37,721 nt of DNA, taken from the NCBI GenBank assembly GCA_029238515.1, contig JAQWFW010000005.1, positions 1 to 37,721 of the forward strand, written 5' to 3'. Below, in pieces: positions 17,037 through 26,016 of the stretch. A program made the translations under genes and the position numbers. This DNA is from Flavobacteriaceae bacterium. GTDB taxonomy: Bacteria > Bacteroidota > Bacteroidia > Flavobacteriales > Flavobacteriaceae. The notes below the pieces were generated by a model. The model was given only the letters and a program-made list of their open reading frames with translations. It was not told where the DNA came from and ran no database searches. How positions within the stretch are numbered: the first letter of the stretch is position 1; the number at the start of each line of letters is the position of its first letter.

Positions 17037-18371
17037 TTACCAAGGATACATGGTTATTTTTGGTGTAGATCCTGAAAAGTCTAAGATGATGTTGTAAGTT
17101 CCTGCAGTTACAGGAATATTACTTCCACCAAGGTCCATGTCGTTGGTTGTCGATCCCGCGTTGTAAGACGAAGAGCCATAATTCAATGCCCAAGCGTCAT
17201 TTTGGCGTACTTTAATCTCACCATCGTTTAGAACAGCACCGTTTATGTAGTAGTAACCTTCGTTAATTCCGAAATCTGGAACAAACTTTTGGTTTGGTCC
17301 ATCCCAGCCATTAGCAGTGGCATTTCCAACTAGACCCCAAACATCCATTTCTTCGAACGAATATTCAAGAGTATTTAGGTTAAATGTGACTAGGTAATGA
17401 CCAGCTGATACGGCTATATTATCTCCTCCAATTTCAAGACTTCCGTCAGCTCCAGTATCTCCGTAGTTAATTGCCCAATCTTCGTTGAATCTAAATTTGG
17501 CATCCCCATCGACTAAAGTGATAACGGTTCGCCAATCGTCAGAAAAAGGATTGTAATGCAACATGACATCTGGAGCTCCCCAGCCGTTAGGAGTGGCACT
17601 TCCTACAATTCCCCAAGAATAGGACTCCATAGTGTAGGTAAGAGTAGCCATGTTAACGGTGATTTTGTATGTTCCAGCAGTAACTGCAATATTATCTCCA
17701 CCGGCTTCTAATGTTCCGTCTGCATCAGTATCGCCAAAGTTCTCTGCCCATGAGTTATCTTTTCTAAACTTAATTTCTCCATCTGCTAAAGTCACATAAG
17801 CCACATATTCATATGCAGTTGCAGTTGTATAAAATGGCAAGTCTGGTATATTTTCATTACCCCAACCTGCTGCAGTTGCATTTCCAACAACACCAAGATT
17901 AGTGGATAAATCAAGAATTGATGAATACGGCGTAACTACTAAGGTCACCGATTCTGATATCATTTCTTGAAAAGCACTCAGAGTTGTTTTCACTCTTATA
18001 TCAACTGATGATTCTTCATTTGGTGATAGACCAAGAGATAAAAGTTTATTGTTAAGTTGAGCAACAGTAAAGACATAATTGTAGTCAGATCCCGCTGAAA
18101 TTAATTGTGCTGCTGTAAAATCTCCTCCTGAAACATCCATCATTATGGTGTAAGAAGGAGCTGCATCAAATCCAAAATTAGGCTCAGTCCAAGATATTGT
18201 TACTGCGTTATCATCTGCAGTATCTTCGCTTAAAACTACGTTATCCTCTGACAATGAAACCACGGTGTTAGCTGTGGAATCTAGCTGAATTGTATCAACA
18301 TCTTCACAGGCCACAAAAAAGGCACTGAATAATGTTATTGCATAAATTGATTTACTTATAATATTTTTCAT
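17037..18371 (-). CDS. susE: SusE/SusF-like starch-binding outer-membrane lipoprotein
   Basis: 444 aa. Lipoprotein signal ending AFFVAC (Cys22). The N-terminal SusE-type Ig-like domain (about 25-150) has the VTISWTEPNFG start. Three consecutive starch-binding modules follow at about 158-250, 252-341 and 344-443. Each begins with a G-x-VGxATxxGW motif and carries EIKFRxDxxWAxNxGD, GGDNIxVxAGxYxIxxN. The modules are clearly internal repeats. By analogy with Bacteroides SusE and SusF they hold glucan chains at the surface through an aromatic platform. The gene follows susD by 11 bases. A fourth, very similar module sits inside the neighbouring SusD. Gene symbol given by analogy. Confidence 0.92.
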   Translation of the reverse strand: MKNIISKSIYAITLFSAFFVACEDVDTIQLDSTANTVVSLSEDNVVLSEDTADDNAVTISWTEPNFGFDAAPSYTIMMDVSGGDFTAAQLISAGSDYNYVFTVAQLNNKLLSLGLSPNEESSVDIRVKTTLSAFQEMISESVTLVVTPYSSILDLSTNLGVVGNATAAGWGNENIPDLPFYTTATAYEYVAYVTLADGEIKFRKDNSWAENFGDTDADGTLEAGGDNIAVTAGTYKITVNMATLTYTMESYSWGIVGSATPNGWGAPDVMLHYNPFSDDWRTVITLVDGDAKFRFNEDWAINYGDTGADGSLEIGGDNIAVSAGHYLVTFNLNTLEYSFEEMDVWGLVGNATANGWDGPNQKFVPDFGINEGYYYINGAVLNDGEIKVRQNDAWALNYGSSSYNAGSTTNDMDLGGSNIPVTAGTYNIILDFSGSTPKITMYPW

Positions 18372-18382
18372 ATCTAATATTT

Positions 18383-20278
18383 TTAATAACCTTCGTTTTG
18401 TTGAAGATTAGGATTAGCAGAAATTGATGAAGAAGGAATAGGAAAGATATTTCTGTAAGAATCTGTTGAGGATCCTTCTACTTGATTAGCTTTAAATGGC
18501 CATAGATAGCTTGATGTGGTGAAATATCCGTATCGAACTAAATCTGTGCGTCTTTGACCTTCCCAATACAACTCTCTTGATCGTTCATCTAATATAAAAT
18601 CTAATGTTAACTCTGATGACGTTATATTATAAGAAGAGTTCCCATAACCGCGTTCTATCAATTCATTAACCTTAGTTACAGCCAAATTCATATCTCCACC
18701 GCCGCCTCTTAAAGTGGCTTCAGCATAATTTAAATATATTTCCGCTAAACGAATTAAGGCTAAGTCGGTATCTACAAAGTTACCAGACGTATCTACTCCT
18801 TGATTGCCGTTAGAGTCTATATTTTTAAACTTTGTTACAGCATATCCATCAGTAAACGTTGGTATATCTTCAATTTCTAAATTCTGACCATCAGTATAGA
18901 ACATGGCTCTGCTGTCAATTTCTGGCATAACTTCTGAAATAGTGTATGTGAGAGAATTAAGATTCAAAACGATATGATATATACCATCACCTGGTATGAC
19001 AATATTGTCTCCACCACTTTCTAAAGTTCCATCTGCACCACTATCTCCATAATTGTTACCCCAATCTTCATCAAAGCGGAACTTCATCTGGTTTCCTAAT
19101 AGGTTTGCGTACAACTCAAACACATCTGAGCTCGTTTCATACATTTCCATGTCTGGTCCATTCCAGCCATTTGTTGTAGCGTCTCCAACAAGTCCCCAAT
19201 CAGATAATGTTCCTGAAAGTGCACTATTAAGTGCATTAACATCTATATCACCTTCTGGAAATTTATTCACTAGGCTTTTTGTGGTTCTTAGGCCACCCCA
19301 TCCACCATTGACACCAAATTCGTTGGCTGGCATACTACCACCAATAGCCGCATGAACTAGAAAAGTTGTACCACCATAGGTTTGTGAATTTAAACCATCA
19401 AAGTTTGCTGTAAAAATAAATTCATTTTGAGCGCCATTGGTATCGTTATCCGCTAAGAACAATTCATCATAAGCTGTCCCATTACCATTGGCATCATTAA
19501 TGTTTATCATGTAGCTCGAATTAATGACATCATTTGAATAAGATACACAGTCTGTATAACGAGGTGTTCCTGTCCACACTTCAGCATTCAAATAAAGTTT
19601 AGACAATAGTGCCCATGCTGCTACTTGATCAACACGACCGTACTCATTTGCACCACTGCTCATTAGCTGGTCTTTAACTGCTATTAGTTCAGATTCAACA
19701 AAATTAAAAAGTTCAGTTCTTGTACTTTGTTGTGGTAAGTCTGTAGTGATAGATGTTGTCAAAGGCACTTTTCCATACAAATCAATCAAGTTGTAGTAAG
19801 CAAATGCTCTAAGAAATCTTGCCTCTGCTATGTATGTAGATACTACAGGATCGGATAGATTTGCAGCATTCGAAATAAATGAATTACAAAACGAAACTTC
19901 TTGTGCAAGTCTGTTATACATTGCTTCAGTAAAGTCATTACTTGAAGACCAGTTCATACCATGTAAGTCGGGAAGCCCTGGATCTCCCCATCCCACAACT
20001 GCGTGATCTGTGGTTAACTCATTCAAATTAAAGAGCATTCTTGTAAATTGAGAGAATCCTTCATCAATATCTGCAATATCTGGTTGACCTGCAGGTCCAT
20101 TTTGTCCTGTAAGCGCTAAACTCGCATACAACTTAGCTAAAGCGCCTTTTGCTTCTTCAGCATTAACAAACACGTTTTCCTCTGTGAAACTATCTGGATC
20201 AATTGGTGTTTGATTCAAGTCATCATGACAAGATACAATACCAATAAAGACCGCTAATAATAAAATTAATTTTTTCAT
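18383..20278 (-). CDS. susD: SusD/RagB family glycan-binding lipoprotein with an inserted SusE-type module
   Basis: 631 aa, about 90 longer than typical SusD. Lipoprotein signal MKKLILLLAVFIGIVSC (Cys17). The N-terminal TPR-like part (EARFLRAFAYYNLIDLYGKVPL) and the C-terminal SusD region (RLAEIYLNYAEA, ELYWEGQRRTDLVRYG, FPIPSSSISANPNLQQNEGY) are intact. Between them, at about residues 358-449, lies a module starting WGLVGDATTNGWNGPDMEM and ending LTYTIS, which matches the three modules of the adjacent SusE. One 28-residue stretch agrees with SusE module 2 at 22 positions. The SusD sequence resumes with EIDSRAMFYTDGQ, which in SusD proteins normally follows directly. SusD caps the SusC pore and delivers oligosaccharide. 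The extra module probably adds a second glucan-binding site. Confidence 0.93.
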   Translation of the reverse strand: MKKLILLLAVFIGIVSCHDDLNQTPIDPDSFTEENVFVNAEEAKGALAKLYASLALTGQNGPAGQPDIADIDEGFSQFTRMLFNLNELTTDHAVVGWGDPGLPDLHGMNWSSSNDFTEAMYNRLAQEVSFCNSFISNAANLSDPVVSTYIAEARFLRAFAYYNLIDLYGKVPLTTSITTDLPQQSTRTELFNFVESELIAVKDQLMSSGANEYGRVDQVAAWALLSKLYLNAEVWTGTPRYTDCVSYSNDVINSSYMININDANGNGTAYDELFLADNDTNGAQNEFIFTANFDGLNSQTYGGTTFLVHAAIGGSMPANEFGVNGGWGGLRTTKSLVNKFPEGDIDVNALNSALSGTLSDWGLVGDATTNGWNGPDMEMYETSSDVFELYANLLGNQMKFRFDEDWGNNYGDSGADGTLESGGDNIVIPGDGIYHIVLNLNSLTYTISEVMPEIDSRAMFYTDGQNLEIEDIPTFTDGYAVTKFKNIDSNGNQGVDTSGNFVDTDLALIRLAEIYLNYAEATLRGGGGDMNLAVTKVNELIERGYGNSSYNITSSELTLDFILDERSRELYWEGQRRTDLVRYGYFTTSSYLWPFKANQVEGSSTDSYRNIFPIPSSSISANPNLQQNEGY

Positions 20279-20293
20279 TGTTTTTATGTTTTA

Positions 20294-23200
20294 TTAAAAG
20301 TCAATATTTACACCGAACACAAAAGATTGAGGCCTTGGATAAAAATTATTATCAATTCCTCCAAAAATTTCCGGATCTAATCCCTCGTAGTCAGTAATAG
20401 TCAATACATTTTGCATTGAACCATAAACTCTAAATGTAGTGTCGCTGTTAATTCCAAATGTGTAACCAATAGCGATATTATCAATTCTAAAGAACGATGC
20501 TTCTCTAACATAGTGAGAACTTAAAAGATTGTTTTCAGTTATGTTTACAAACCCTGTATCCAAGTAATCTGAATGAAGGTTTGTCAAAATACTGTTCTCT
20601 GTGGCTCTTCTTAAGTATGCTGTACTTGATGCCAAATTATCATAGGCGTAATTTCCTATGCTAGCACGTGTAACCATGGCAAAATCCCAATTTTTATAAT
20701 TCAAATTAGTGTTTAAGCCCATAGTAATATCAGCAAACGGAGATTTATGGAAAAACTTATCATCATCATTTATGATATCGTCTCCATTCCGGTCAACATA
20801 CACACCTTCAATTGGATTTCCGTTTTCATCATATACCTGTTCAAAAACGAAGAAACTGTTTGGCACCTGTCCTTGGGTATGCAGTTGTACATTGTTTCCT
20901 ACACCTCCACTAATACCTCCTGTTGGTTGATCAAAAGGAAGGTTAGTAATGGTGTTGTCGTTGAAAGCAATATTATAACCAATTGACCATTCGAAATTGT
21001 CCGAAACAACAGGTGTTGCATTTAGCATAATTTCCACCCCTTTGTTTTCCATGTCTCCTATATTTTTGTCGACTCTGTTTCCAAAGTTTGTAAATGGATC
21101 AACAGATGAAAAAGCAATCAAGTCTTTTGTTTGTCTGATGTAATAATTCAAAGAACCAGAAAGTCGATTGTCTAGGACTGCAAAATCAACACCAAAGTTT
21201 GTAGTACGTCCAATTTCCCAGCGTAATTCCTCGTTTAGAGGTTCTGGTCTGTAAGTTTGGTAAAATGAATTTCCAAATTGGTAATTGGCTGTAGAAGTAC
21301 TTCCAGTGTATCGCGTAAGGAATCTATAATCTCCTAAACCGTTGACGTTACCAACTTCACCATACCCAACACGAAGTTTCAATTCGTCAAAGAAAGAACT
21401 TCCCATAAAGTCTTCTTTGTGAATATTCCATGCAGCAGCTACAGATGGAAAATAGCCCCAACGATCGTCTGGATTAAGTTTAGACGATGCATCAGCTCTT
21501 AAGGTTGCTGTTAATAAATACTTACCATTGTAATCATAGTTCAAGCGTCCAAAATAGGAAAGTAATACATTTTTGGATTTATCAATAAATTCAAAGTCAT
21601 TTCCATCTTCTTCAGCTTCGCTATCGTAACTGTAGTTGTAGAACTCAAATGATTGGTAAGAGTGACCAACAACGGCAGTTAAATTATGAACTTCATTAAA
21701 TGATGTTTCATAAGTCAAATATGCATCAAACAAAGAGTTTGTTGCTTCATTATCATAGCGACTTACTGCTCCGTCAAAAGTTGGATCCGATGTAGGCATG
21801 TCTGCTGAAGTTATAGTTCCACCACTACCATTAGTCTGATCAATACCTAGCTTTACAGTGGCGGTTAAGCCGTCTACAAAGGGTAAAGAATAATCAAACT
21901 TAACATTGGAAACAATTCTATTTATTTCTGATGAATCCTCAGTCAAATCGAGTAATGCAACAGGGTTTGTTGGGGCAAGGTTATATTGACTACCAGTTGC
22001 AGGATCAATCCAGGAATGGTACCCCCCGTAAGGCGATGTTGAATCAAATACACTTTGCGTTGGATCATAGGAAATAGCATTTCCAATGGCGCCTCTATTT
22101 GCAAAAGTATTGTTTGTATTTGAATAAAGCGCATTGAAGCTCGTCTTTAAATCACCACCAAAAGCTTCTGGCTTAAAGTTGATGGAAGCTGTTTTTCGGC
22201 CAAAGTTATCTCCTTTTAAAATACCATCATGATCTGAGTACCCAAGAGATATTCGTAGAGGTATATTAGCCAATTGACCCGTAACACTTAATGAAAAATC
22301 GCGACCCATGGCAGTGTCATAGACTTCGTCTTGCCAGTCTGTGTTACTATTTCCTAATAGACCAATTGCATTAGAGTCACCTGTGTTAATTACTGTTTCT
22401 CTAAATTGATCTGAGCTCATAACGTCCACTTGATTCAATGGATTATGAGATGTTGTTGATGCATTAAAATTAAATTTAAAGTCTCCCGATTTACCAGACT
22501 TTGTCGAAATAATAATGACACCATTGGCTCCTCGTGATCCATAGATTGCAGTTGCAGAAGCATCCTTCAAGACTACCATGCTTTCAATATCATTTGGATT
22601 GATAAGGTTTAATGGATTCCTTGAACCTCCAACTCCACCGTCATTTAATGGAATTCCATCAACAACATAAAGAGGATTACTTGATAAACTCAAAGATCCA
22701 TTACCACGAATTCGGATAACTTGACCTTCACCTGGAGCACCACTACTAGAAGTTACAGAAACCCCTGCAATTTTTCCACTAATCAATTGTTGTGCAGAAA
22801 CCAAAGGCCCTTGATTAAAGTCCTCTGATGTAATTAAATCTGCAGCTCCAGTTAAATCATCTTTTTTTACACTTCCATATCCAATCAAAACAACCTCATC
22901 CAATGCCGATGCATCTTCTACCAATTGTACATTTAGAGTACTTTCTCCGTTAAAGGAAATTTCTTGTGTAGAAAATCCTACATAAGAAAAAACAAGTACA
23001 TCGTCAATTTTGGCAGAAATTTGATAATTTCCATCAAAATCTGTTGTTGTTCCAGTGTTAGTGCCTTTTATAAGCACATTTACACCAGGCAGTGGTAATC
23101 CACTGTCTTCTTCGCTTACAGTACCTTTAACGCTTGATTGCCCAAAACATAAGATGGGAATCAAAAGTAAAAATAGGAAGCTATTAATTTTTGCTTTCAT
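20294..23200 (-). CDS. susC: SusC/RagA family TonB-dependent outer-membrane transporter
   Basis: 968 aa. A signal peptide (MKAKINSFLFLLLIPILCFG) is followed by a carboxypeptidase-regulatory-like domain (about 24-100, VKGTVSEEDSGLPLPGVNV). Then comes the TonB-box region DEVVLIGYGSVKKDDLTGA and the plug (about 115-235, with PLYVVDGIPL and NDIESMVVLKDASATAIYGS). A 22-strand barrel ends in ...FVFGVNIDF. It imports maltodextrins across the outer membrane with energy from TonB-ExbBD. First gene of the susC-susD-susE-amylase operon; susD follows after 15 bases. Its promoter region (23201-23466) shares a 20-bp sequence with the transporter operon on the other side of the LacI gene. Substrate is inferred from the neighbouring alpha-glucan enzymes. 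Confidence 0.95.
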   Translation of the reverse strand: MKAKINSFLFLLLIPILCFGQSSVKGTVSEEDSGLPLPGVNVLIKGTNTGTTTDFDGNYQISAKIDDVLVFSYVGFSTQEISFNGESTLNVQLVEDASALDEVVLIGYGSVKKDDLTGAADLITSEDFNQGPLVSAQQLISGKIAGVSVTSSSGAPGEGQVIRIRGNGSLSLSSNPLYVVDGIPLNDGGVGGSRNPLNLINPNDIESMVVLKDASATAIYGSRGANGVIIISTKSGKSGDFKFNFNASTTSHNPLNQVDVMSSDQFRETVINTGDSNAIGLLGNSNTDWQDEVYDTAMGRDFSLSVTGQLANIPLRISLGYSDHDGILKGDNFGRKTASINFKPEAFGGDLKTSFNALYSNTNNTFANRGAIGNAISYDPTQSVFDSTSPYGGYHSWIDPATGSQYNLAPTNPVALLDLTEDSSEINRIVSNVKFDYSLPFVDGLTATVKLGIDQTNGSGGTITSADMPTSDPTFDGAVSRYDNEATNSLFDAYLTYETSFNEVHNLTAVVGHSYQSFEFYNYSYDSEAEEDGNDFEFIDKSKNVLLSYFGRLNYDYNGKYLLTATLRADASSKLNPDDRWGYFPSVAAAWNIHKEDFMGSSFFDELKLRVGYGEVGNVNGLGDYRFLTRYTGSTSTANYQFGNSFYQTYRPEPLNEELRWEIGRTTNFGVDFAVLDNRLSGSLNYYIRQTKDLIAFSSVDPFTNFGNRVDKNIGDMENKGVEIMLNATPVVSDNFEWSIGYNIAFNDNTITNLPFDQPTGGISGGVGNNVQLHTQGQVPNSFFVFEQVYDENGNPIEGVYVDRNGDDIINDDDKFFHKSPFADITMGLNTNLNYKNWDFAMVTRASIGNYAYDNLASSTAYLRRATENSILTNLHSDYLDTGFVNITENNLLSSHYVREASFFRIDNIAIGYTFGINSDTTFRVYGSMQNVLTITDYEGLDPEIFGGIDNNFYPRPQSFVFGVNIDF

Positions 23201-23466
23201 AAAATGATTGTTAGTTAAGACTAATTTTAGATTTCAACTTATAATTCTACTTTTCTATGCTAATGTATACCATTGCATTTTTTTTAACAATTCTATAACA
23301 TTACTATAACGTTTTCGTGTTGATAAGTTTTTGAATTATTTTTAAAATTACTTGTAATTTTTATCAAATACGCAAAAAATGCTCCAATAATTACTATTTT
23401 TATATTTTAGTGAGAACCATTAAAAAACATCATATTTGGCCAATGATTTTTTAACCTTAAAAAATT
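23201..23466. promoter_or_regulatory. Divergent regulatory region between susC and the LacI-family gene
   Basis: AT-rich, 266 bases, no gene. For susC (minus) the best -7 candidate is TACATTAG (23260-23267, one mismatch to TAnnTTTG), with the 20-bp shared sequence directly downstream of it. For the regulator (plus) CATATTTG at 23431-23438 is a one-mismatch -7 candidate. Other visible elements are a repeated CTATAAC (about 23292-23309), and TTGATAA (23320-23326) facing TTATCAA (23361-23367), an inverted pair that also occurs upstream of the transporter gene. Confidence 0.5.
23236..23255. repeat. 20-bp shared sequence, copy 1 (susC leader)
   Basis: The sequence AACTTATAATTCTACTTTTC is identical to 24561-24580. 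It has a weak dyad around AATT. It lies 35 bases before the susC ATG. Candidate operator of the LacI-family protein encoded between the two copies. Confidence 0.6.
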
Positions 23467-24519
23467 ATGAAAAAGAGAACGACGCTTAAACAGTTAGCAA
23501 GAGAGTTGGATGTTTCCATTTCCACGGTTTCAAAAGCGCTAAAGAATAGTCCAGAAATCAGTCAAGACACCATTGACAGAGTTAAAGCTTTTGCTAAATT
23601 ATTGAACTACAGACCAAACAACATTGCGTTGAGTCTTAAAAATCGAAAGACAAAAACAATAGGAATTATTATCCCTGATATTGTTCATCACTTTTTTACT
23701 AAAGTTATAAAGGGCGTGGAAAAATATGCCAATTCCAAAGGATACAACGTCATTGTTGGTTTATCAAATGAGTCTTTTTCTAACGAAGTTATCAATATGG
23801 AAATGTTGGCAAACGGTAGTATAGATGGATTTATAATATCAATGGCTAGAGAGACGATGCAGCGCCAAGACTATCAGCATTATACTGAAACATTGAATGA
23901 GGAAATTCCTTTAGTCATGTTTGATCGAGTTGTCGCCGAAATCCCTTGTGACAAGGTTACTGTTGATGACACCAAAGGAGCAGAAATAGCTGTAGATGCA
24001 TTAATAAACAAAGGAGCAACAAAAATAGCAATATTAACAACTAAAGATTATGTAAGTGTGGGAAGATTGCGAACTAAAGGCTATTTAGAAGCATTAAAAA
24101 AACACGAGATAAATCCAATTCCTGATCTAATTTTAAAAATTGACGATGAACTTTTGTATGAAGACGATCACCTTGATGTTTTGGAAAAACAAGTGAGAGA
24201 ATTACTACTCATTCATCCAGATGTAAACGGAATTTTTGCTGTAAATGAGCTCTATGCTGTTGTTGCGATGAAAGTTGCCAAAGATATGGGGTATGAAATC
24301 CCCAACGATCTCCAAGTAATTGGTTTTACAGATGGAATGCTTTCAAAACACGCCACACCAACGTTATCTACAGTAAGTCAACATGGAGAATCTATGGGTG
24401 CAAAAGCTGCAGAATTACTTATTCAACGAATTGATGAGCGCGTAAGTGATTTGCCAAAAGAACCCATAAATACCGTTGTTATTTCAACTAATTTAATTCA
24501 AAGAGGTTCTACAAAATAA
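23467..24519 (+). CDS. LacI-family transcriptional regulator of the alpha-glucan locus
   Basis: 350 aa. The N-terminal helix-turn-helix is typical: TLKQLARELDVSISTVSKAL (about 5-24), then the hinge YRPNNIALSLKNRKTKTIG (about 48-66). A periplasmic-binding-protein-like sensor domain follows (about 62-345) with IIPDIVHHFFTKVIKGVE, DGFIISMA, VMFDRV, TKGYLEAL and NGIFAVNELYA. Such regulators bind a sugar or sugar phosphate and release or bind operators. It sits between the susCDE and the transporter operons, and both promoter regions carry the same 20-bp sequence. Other Bacteroidota starch loci use a SusR-type membrane sensor instead. Effector not determined; maltose or a glucose phosphate is plausible. 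Confidence 0.93.
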   Translation: MKKRTTLKQLARELDVSISTVSKALKNSPEISQDTIDRVKAFAKLLNYRPNNIALSLKNRKTKTIGIIIPDIVHHFFTKVIKGVEKYANSKGYNVIVGLSNESFSNEVINMEMLANGSIDGFIISMARETMQRQDYQHYTETLNEEIPLVMFDRVVAEIPCDKVTVDDTKGAEIAVDALINKGATKIAILTTKDYVSVGRLRTKGYLEALKKHEINPIPDLILKIDDELLYEDDHLDVLEKQVRELLLIHPDVNGIFAVNELYAVVAMKVAKDMGYEIPNDLQVIGFTDGMLSKHATPTLSTVSQHGESMGAKAAELLIQRIDERVSDLPKEPINTVVISTNLIQRGSTK

Positions 24520-24543
24520 TTTGGTACAGAAAAAAATTATTTC

Positions 24544-24551
24544 TATGTTTG
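24544..24551 (+). promoter_or_regulatory. -7 promoter element TATGTTTG (transporter operon)
   Basis: Perfect TAnnTTTG. The predicted transcript start falls at about 24557, so the 20-bp shared sequence would overlap the first transcribed bases. Confidence 0.55.
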
Positions 24552-24555
24552 TTGC

Positions 24556-24620
24556 ATCAAAACTTATAATTCTACTTTTCACATTTAAGTTTTGATAAAC
24601 ACATTTGCTGATTATCAAAA
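24556..24620 (+). repeat. Overlapping inverted repeats in the operon leader
   Basis: ATCAAAACTTA (24556-24566) is perfectly complementary to TAAGTTTTGAT (24586-24596). The overlapping TTTTGATAA (24590-24598) is perfectly complementary to TTATCAAAA (24612-24620). The middle segment can pair with only one partner at a time. May be two operator pairs or two exclusive RNA hairpins. Confidence 0.6.
24561..24580. repeat. 20-bp shared sequence, copy 2 (transporter leader)
   Basis: Identical to 23236-23255 in the same plus-strand orientation, which means opposite orientation relative to the gene controlled. It lies 9 bases downstream of the perfect -7 element. Confidence 0.6.
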
Positions 24621-24647
24621 TAGTATTAATAATTAATTTATACTATT

Positions 24648-26015
24648 ATGAAGAAGCAACTACTTGGGTTCTGGGATATCTGGAACATGAGTTTTGGATT
24701 TCTGGGTATACAATTTGGTTTTGCGTTGCTAGGAGGCTTTATGTCTCGTATATTTCAAACTTTGGGTGCTGATAAAGCAGACATTCCAATGCTTTGGATT
24801 GCTGCACCACTAACAGGCCTTATTGTTCAACCCATTATTGGATATTTGAGCGATAGAACATGGCATCCAAAGCTTGGGCGTAGAAAACCATATTTTTTAA
24901 TTGGTGCCATTTTAAGTTCCTTAGTTCTCTTTTTTGTTCCTCATTCTCCAGTACTTTGGATGGCTGTTGGATTTCTGTGGATTTTAGACGCCTCTATAAA
25001 TATTTCTATGGAGCCCTTTCGTGCATTAGTCGCAGATAAATTACCTGAGTCACAGCGGTCGTATGGATTTGTAGTGCAAACGCTAATTATTGGAATTGGT
25101 ACTTGGATTGCGAGTAATTTGCCGTGGATGGTTTCACAACTAGGCGTTAGTAATTCTGCGCCATCTGGAGTGGTGCCAATGTCTGTTAAAGTGGCATTTG
25201 CCATTGGTGCATTTGTGTTTTTTGCAAGTGTGTTGTATACTATTATGACCACATCTGAATATCCACCAGATGACATGGAAGCTTTTGAAAAAGAGCGTGC
25301 ACAAAAAAATAGATTCATTCCAGACATAATTGAAAACATTGGTCAAATGCCAACGACAATGAAAAAGCTTGGTCTTGTACAGTTTTTTTCATGGTTTGCT
25401 TTTTTTACCATGTGGAGCATGGCCAATCCTGCGCTCACCGAACATGTATTTAAAACACCTGCGCCAATAGAAGCGCAATATGACCTTTCAACCGAAATTG
25501 GAAAAGCCGAATTTGATATTGTCAATACAGCGTTTCAGGAATCATCAAATGCCGTAGGTTCTGCCATGGGCGTTTATGGGCTCTCCTCGATGGCTTTTGC
25601 GCTGCTTTTAACATTGTATACCTCTAAGCGAACCATTAACAGAAAATATGTACACATGGGTTCACTTGCTTTGGGAGGGATTGGCTTTTTAACCATGTAC
25701 GTCGCTTCACCAGAGCAATTAAAATATTGTTTTATTTTAATTGGATTCTCTTGGGGTAGTATTTTGTCCATGCCCTATGCCATGCTTTCTAGCTCGGTAG
25801 ATCCAAATAAAATGGGGGTATTTATGGGAATTTTCAATATTTTTATTGTAATTCCACAAATTACTGCAGCCTTAGGTGCAATTAATTTTTTGTCAAATCT
25901 TATCGGGTCAGAGGCAATCAACAGTATGTTACTTGCAGGAATCAGTCTGATTGTTGCTGCACTCACCAATTTAATTATTACGAATCCCTCTGCAATTAGA
26001 TATCAATCAGAATAA
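24648..26015 (+). CDS. MFS transporter, SLC45-type, probable maltose/oligosaccharide importer
   Basis: 455 aa with about 12 hydrophobic helices. The N-terminal LLGFWDIWNMSFGFLGIQF and the loop motif GYLSDRTWHPKLGRRKPY between helices two and three are characteristic of the SLC45-like glycoside transporters of Flavobacteriia and Proteobacteria. A long central cytoplasmic loop (about 205-235, DDMEAFEKERAQKNR) splits the two halves. It probably moves maltose or short maltodextrins across the inner membrane by proton symport. It is first in an operon whose next genes are beta-phosphoglucomutase and maltose phosphorylase, which fits maltose as cargo. Start codon clear; pgmB begins 1 base after its stop. 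Confidence 0.9.
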   Translation: MKKQLLGFWDIWNMSFGFLGIQFGFALLGGFMSRIFQTLGADKADIPMLWIAAPLTGLIVQPIIGYLSDRTWHPKLGRRKPYFLIGAILSSLVLFFVPHSPVLWMAVGFLWILDASINISMEPFRALVADKLPESQRSYGFVVQTLIIGIGTWIASNLPWMVSQLGVSNSAPSGVVPMSVKVAFAIGAFVFFASVLYTIMTTSEYPPDDMEAFEKERAQKNRFIPDIIENIGQMPTTMKKLGLVQFFSWFAFFTMWSMANPALTEHVFKTPAPIEAQYDLSTEIGKAEFDIVNTAFQESSNAVGSAMGVYGLSSMAFALLLTLYTSKRTINRKYVHMGSLALGGIGFLTMYVASPEQLKYCFILIGFSWGSILSMPYAMLSSSVDPNKMGVFMGIFNIFIVIPQITAALGAINFLSNLIGSEAINSMLLAGISLIVAALTNLIITNPSAIRYQSE

Positions 26016-26016
26016 T

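Larger units (their letters stand above)
24520..24647 (+). promoter_or_regulatory. Leader and promoter region of the transporter-phosphorylase operon
   Basis: 128 bases without a gene. It holds a perfect -7 element (24544-24551), then the 20-bp shared sequence (24561-24580), and overlapping inverted repeats (24556-24620). No terminator with a T-run is seen, so the LacI gene may read through into this operon. Confidence 0.6.
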
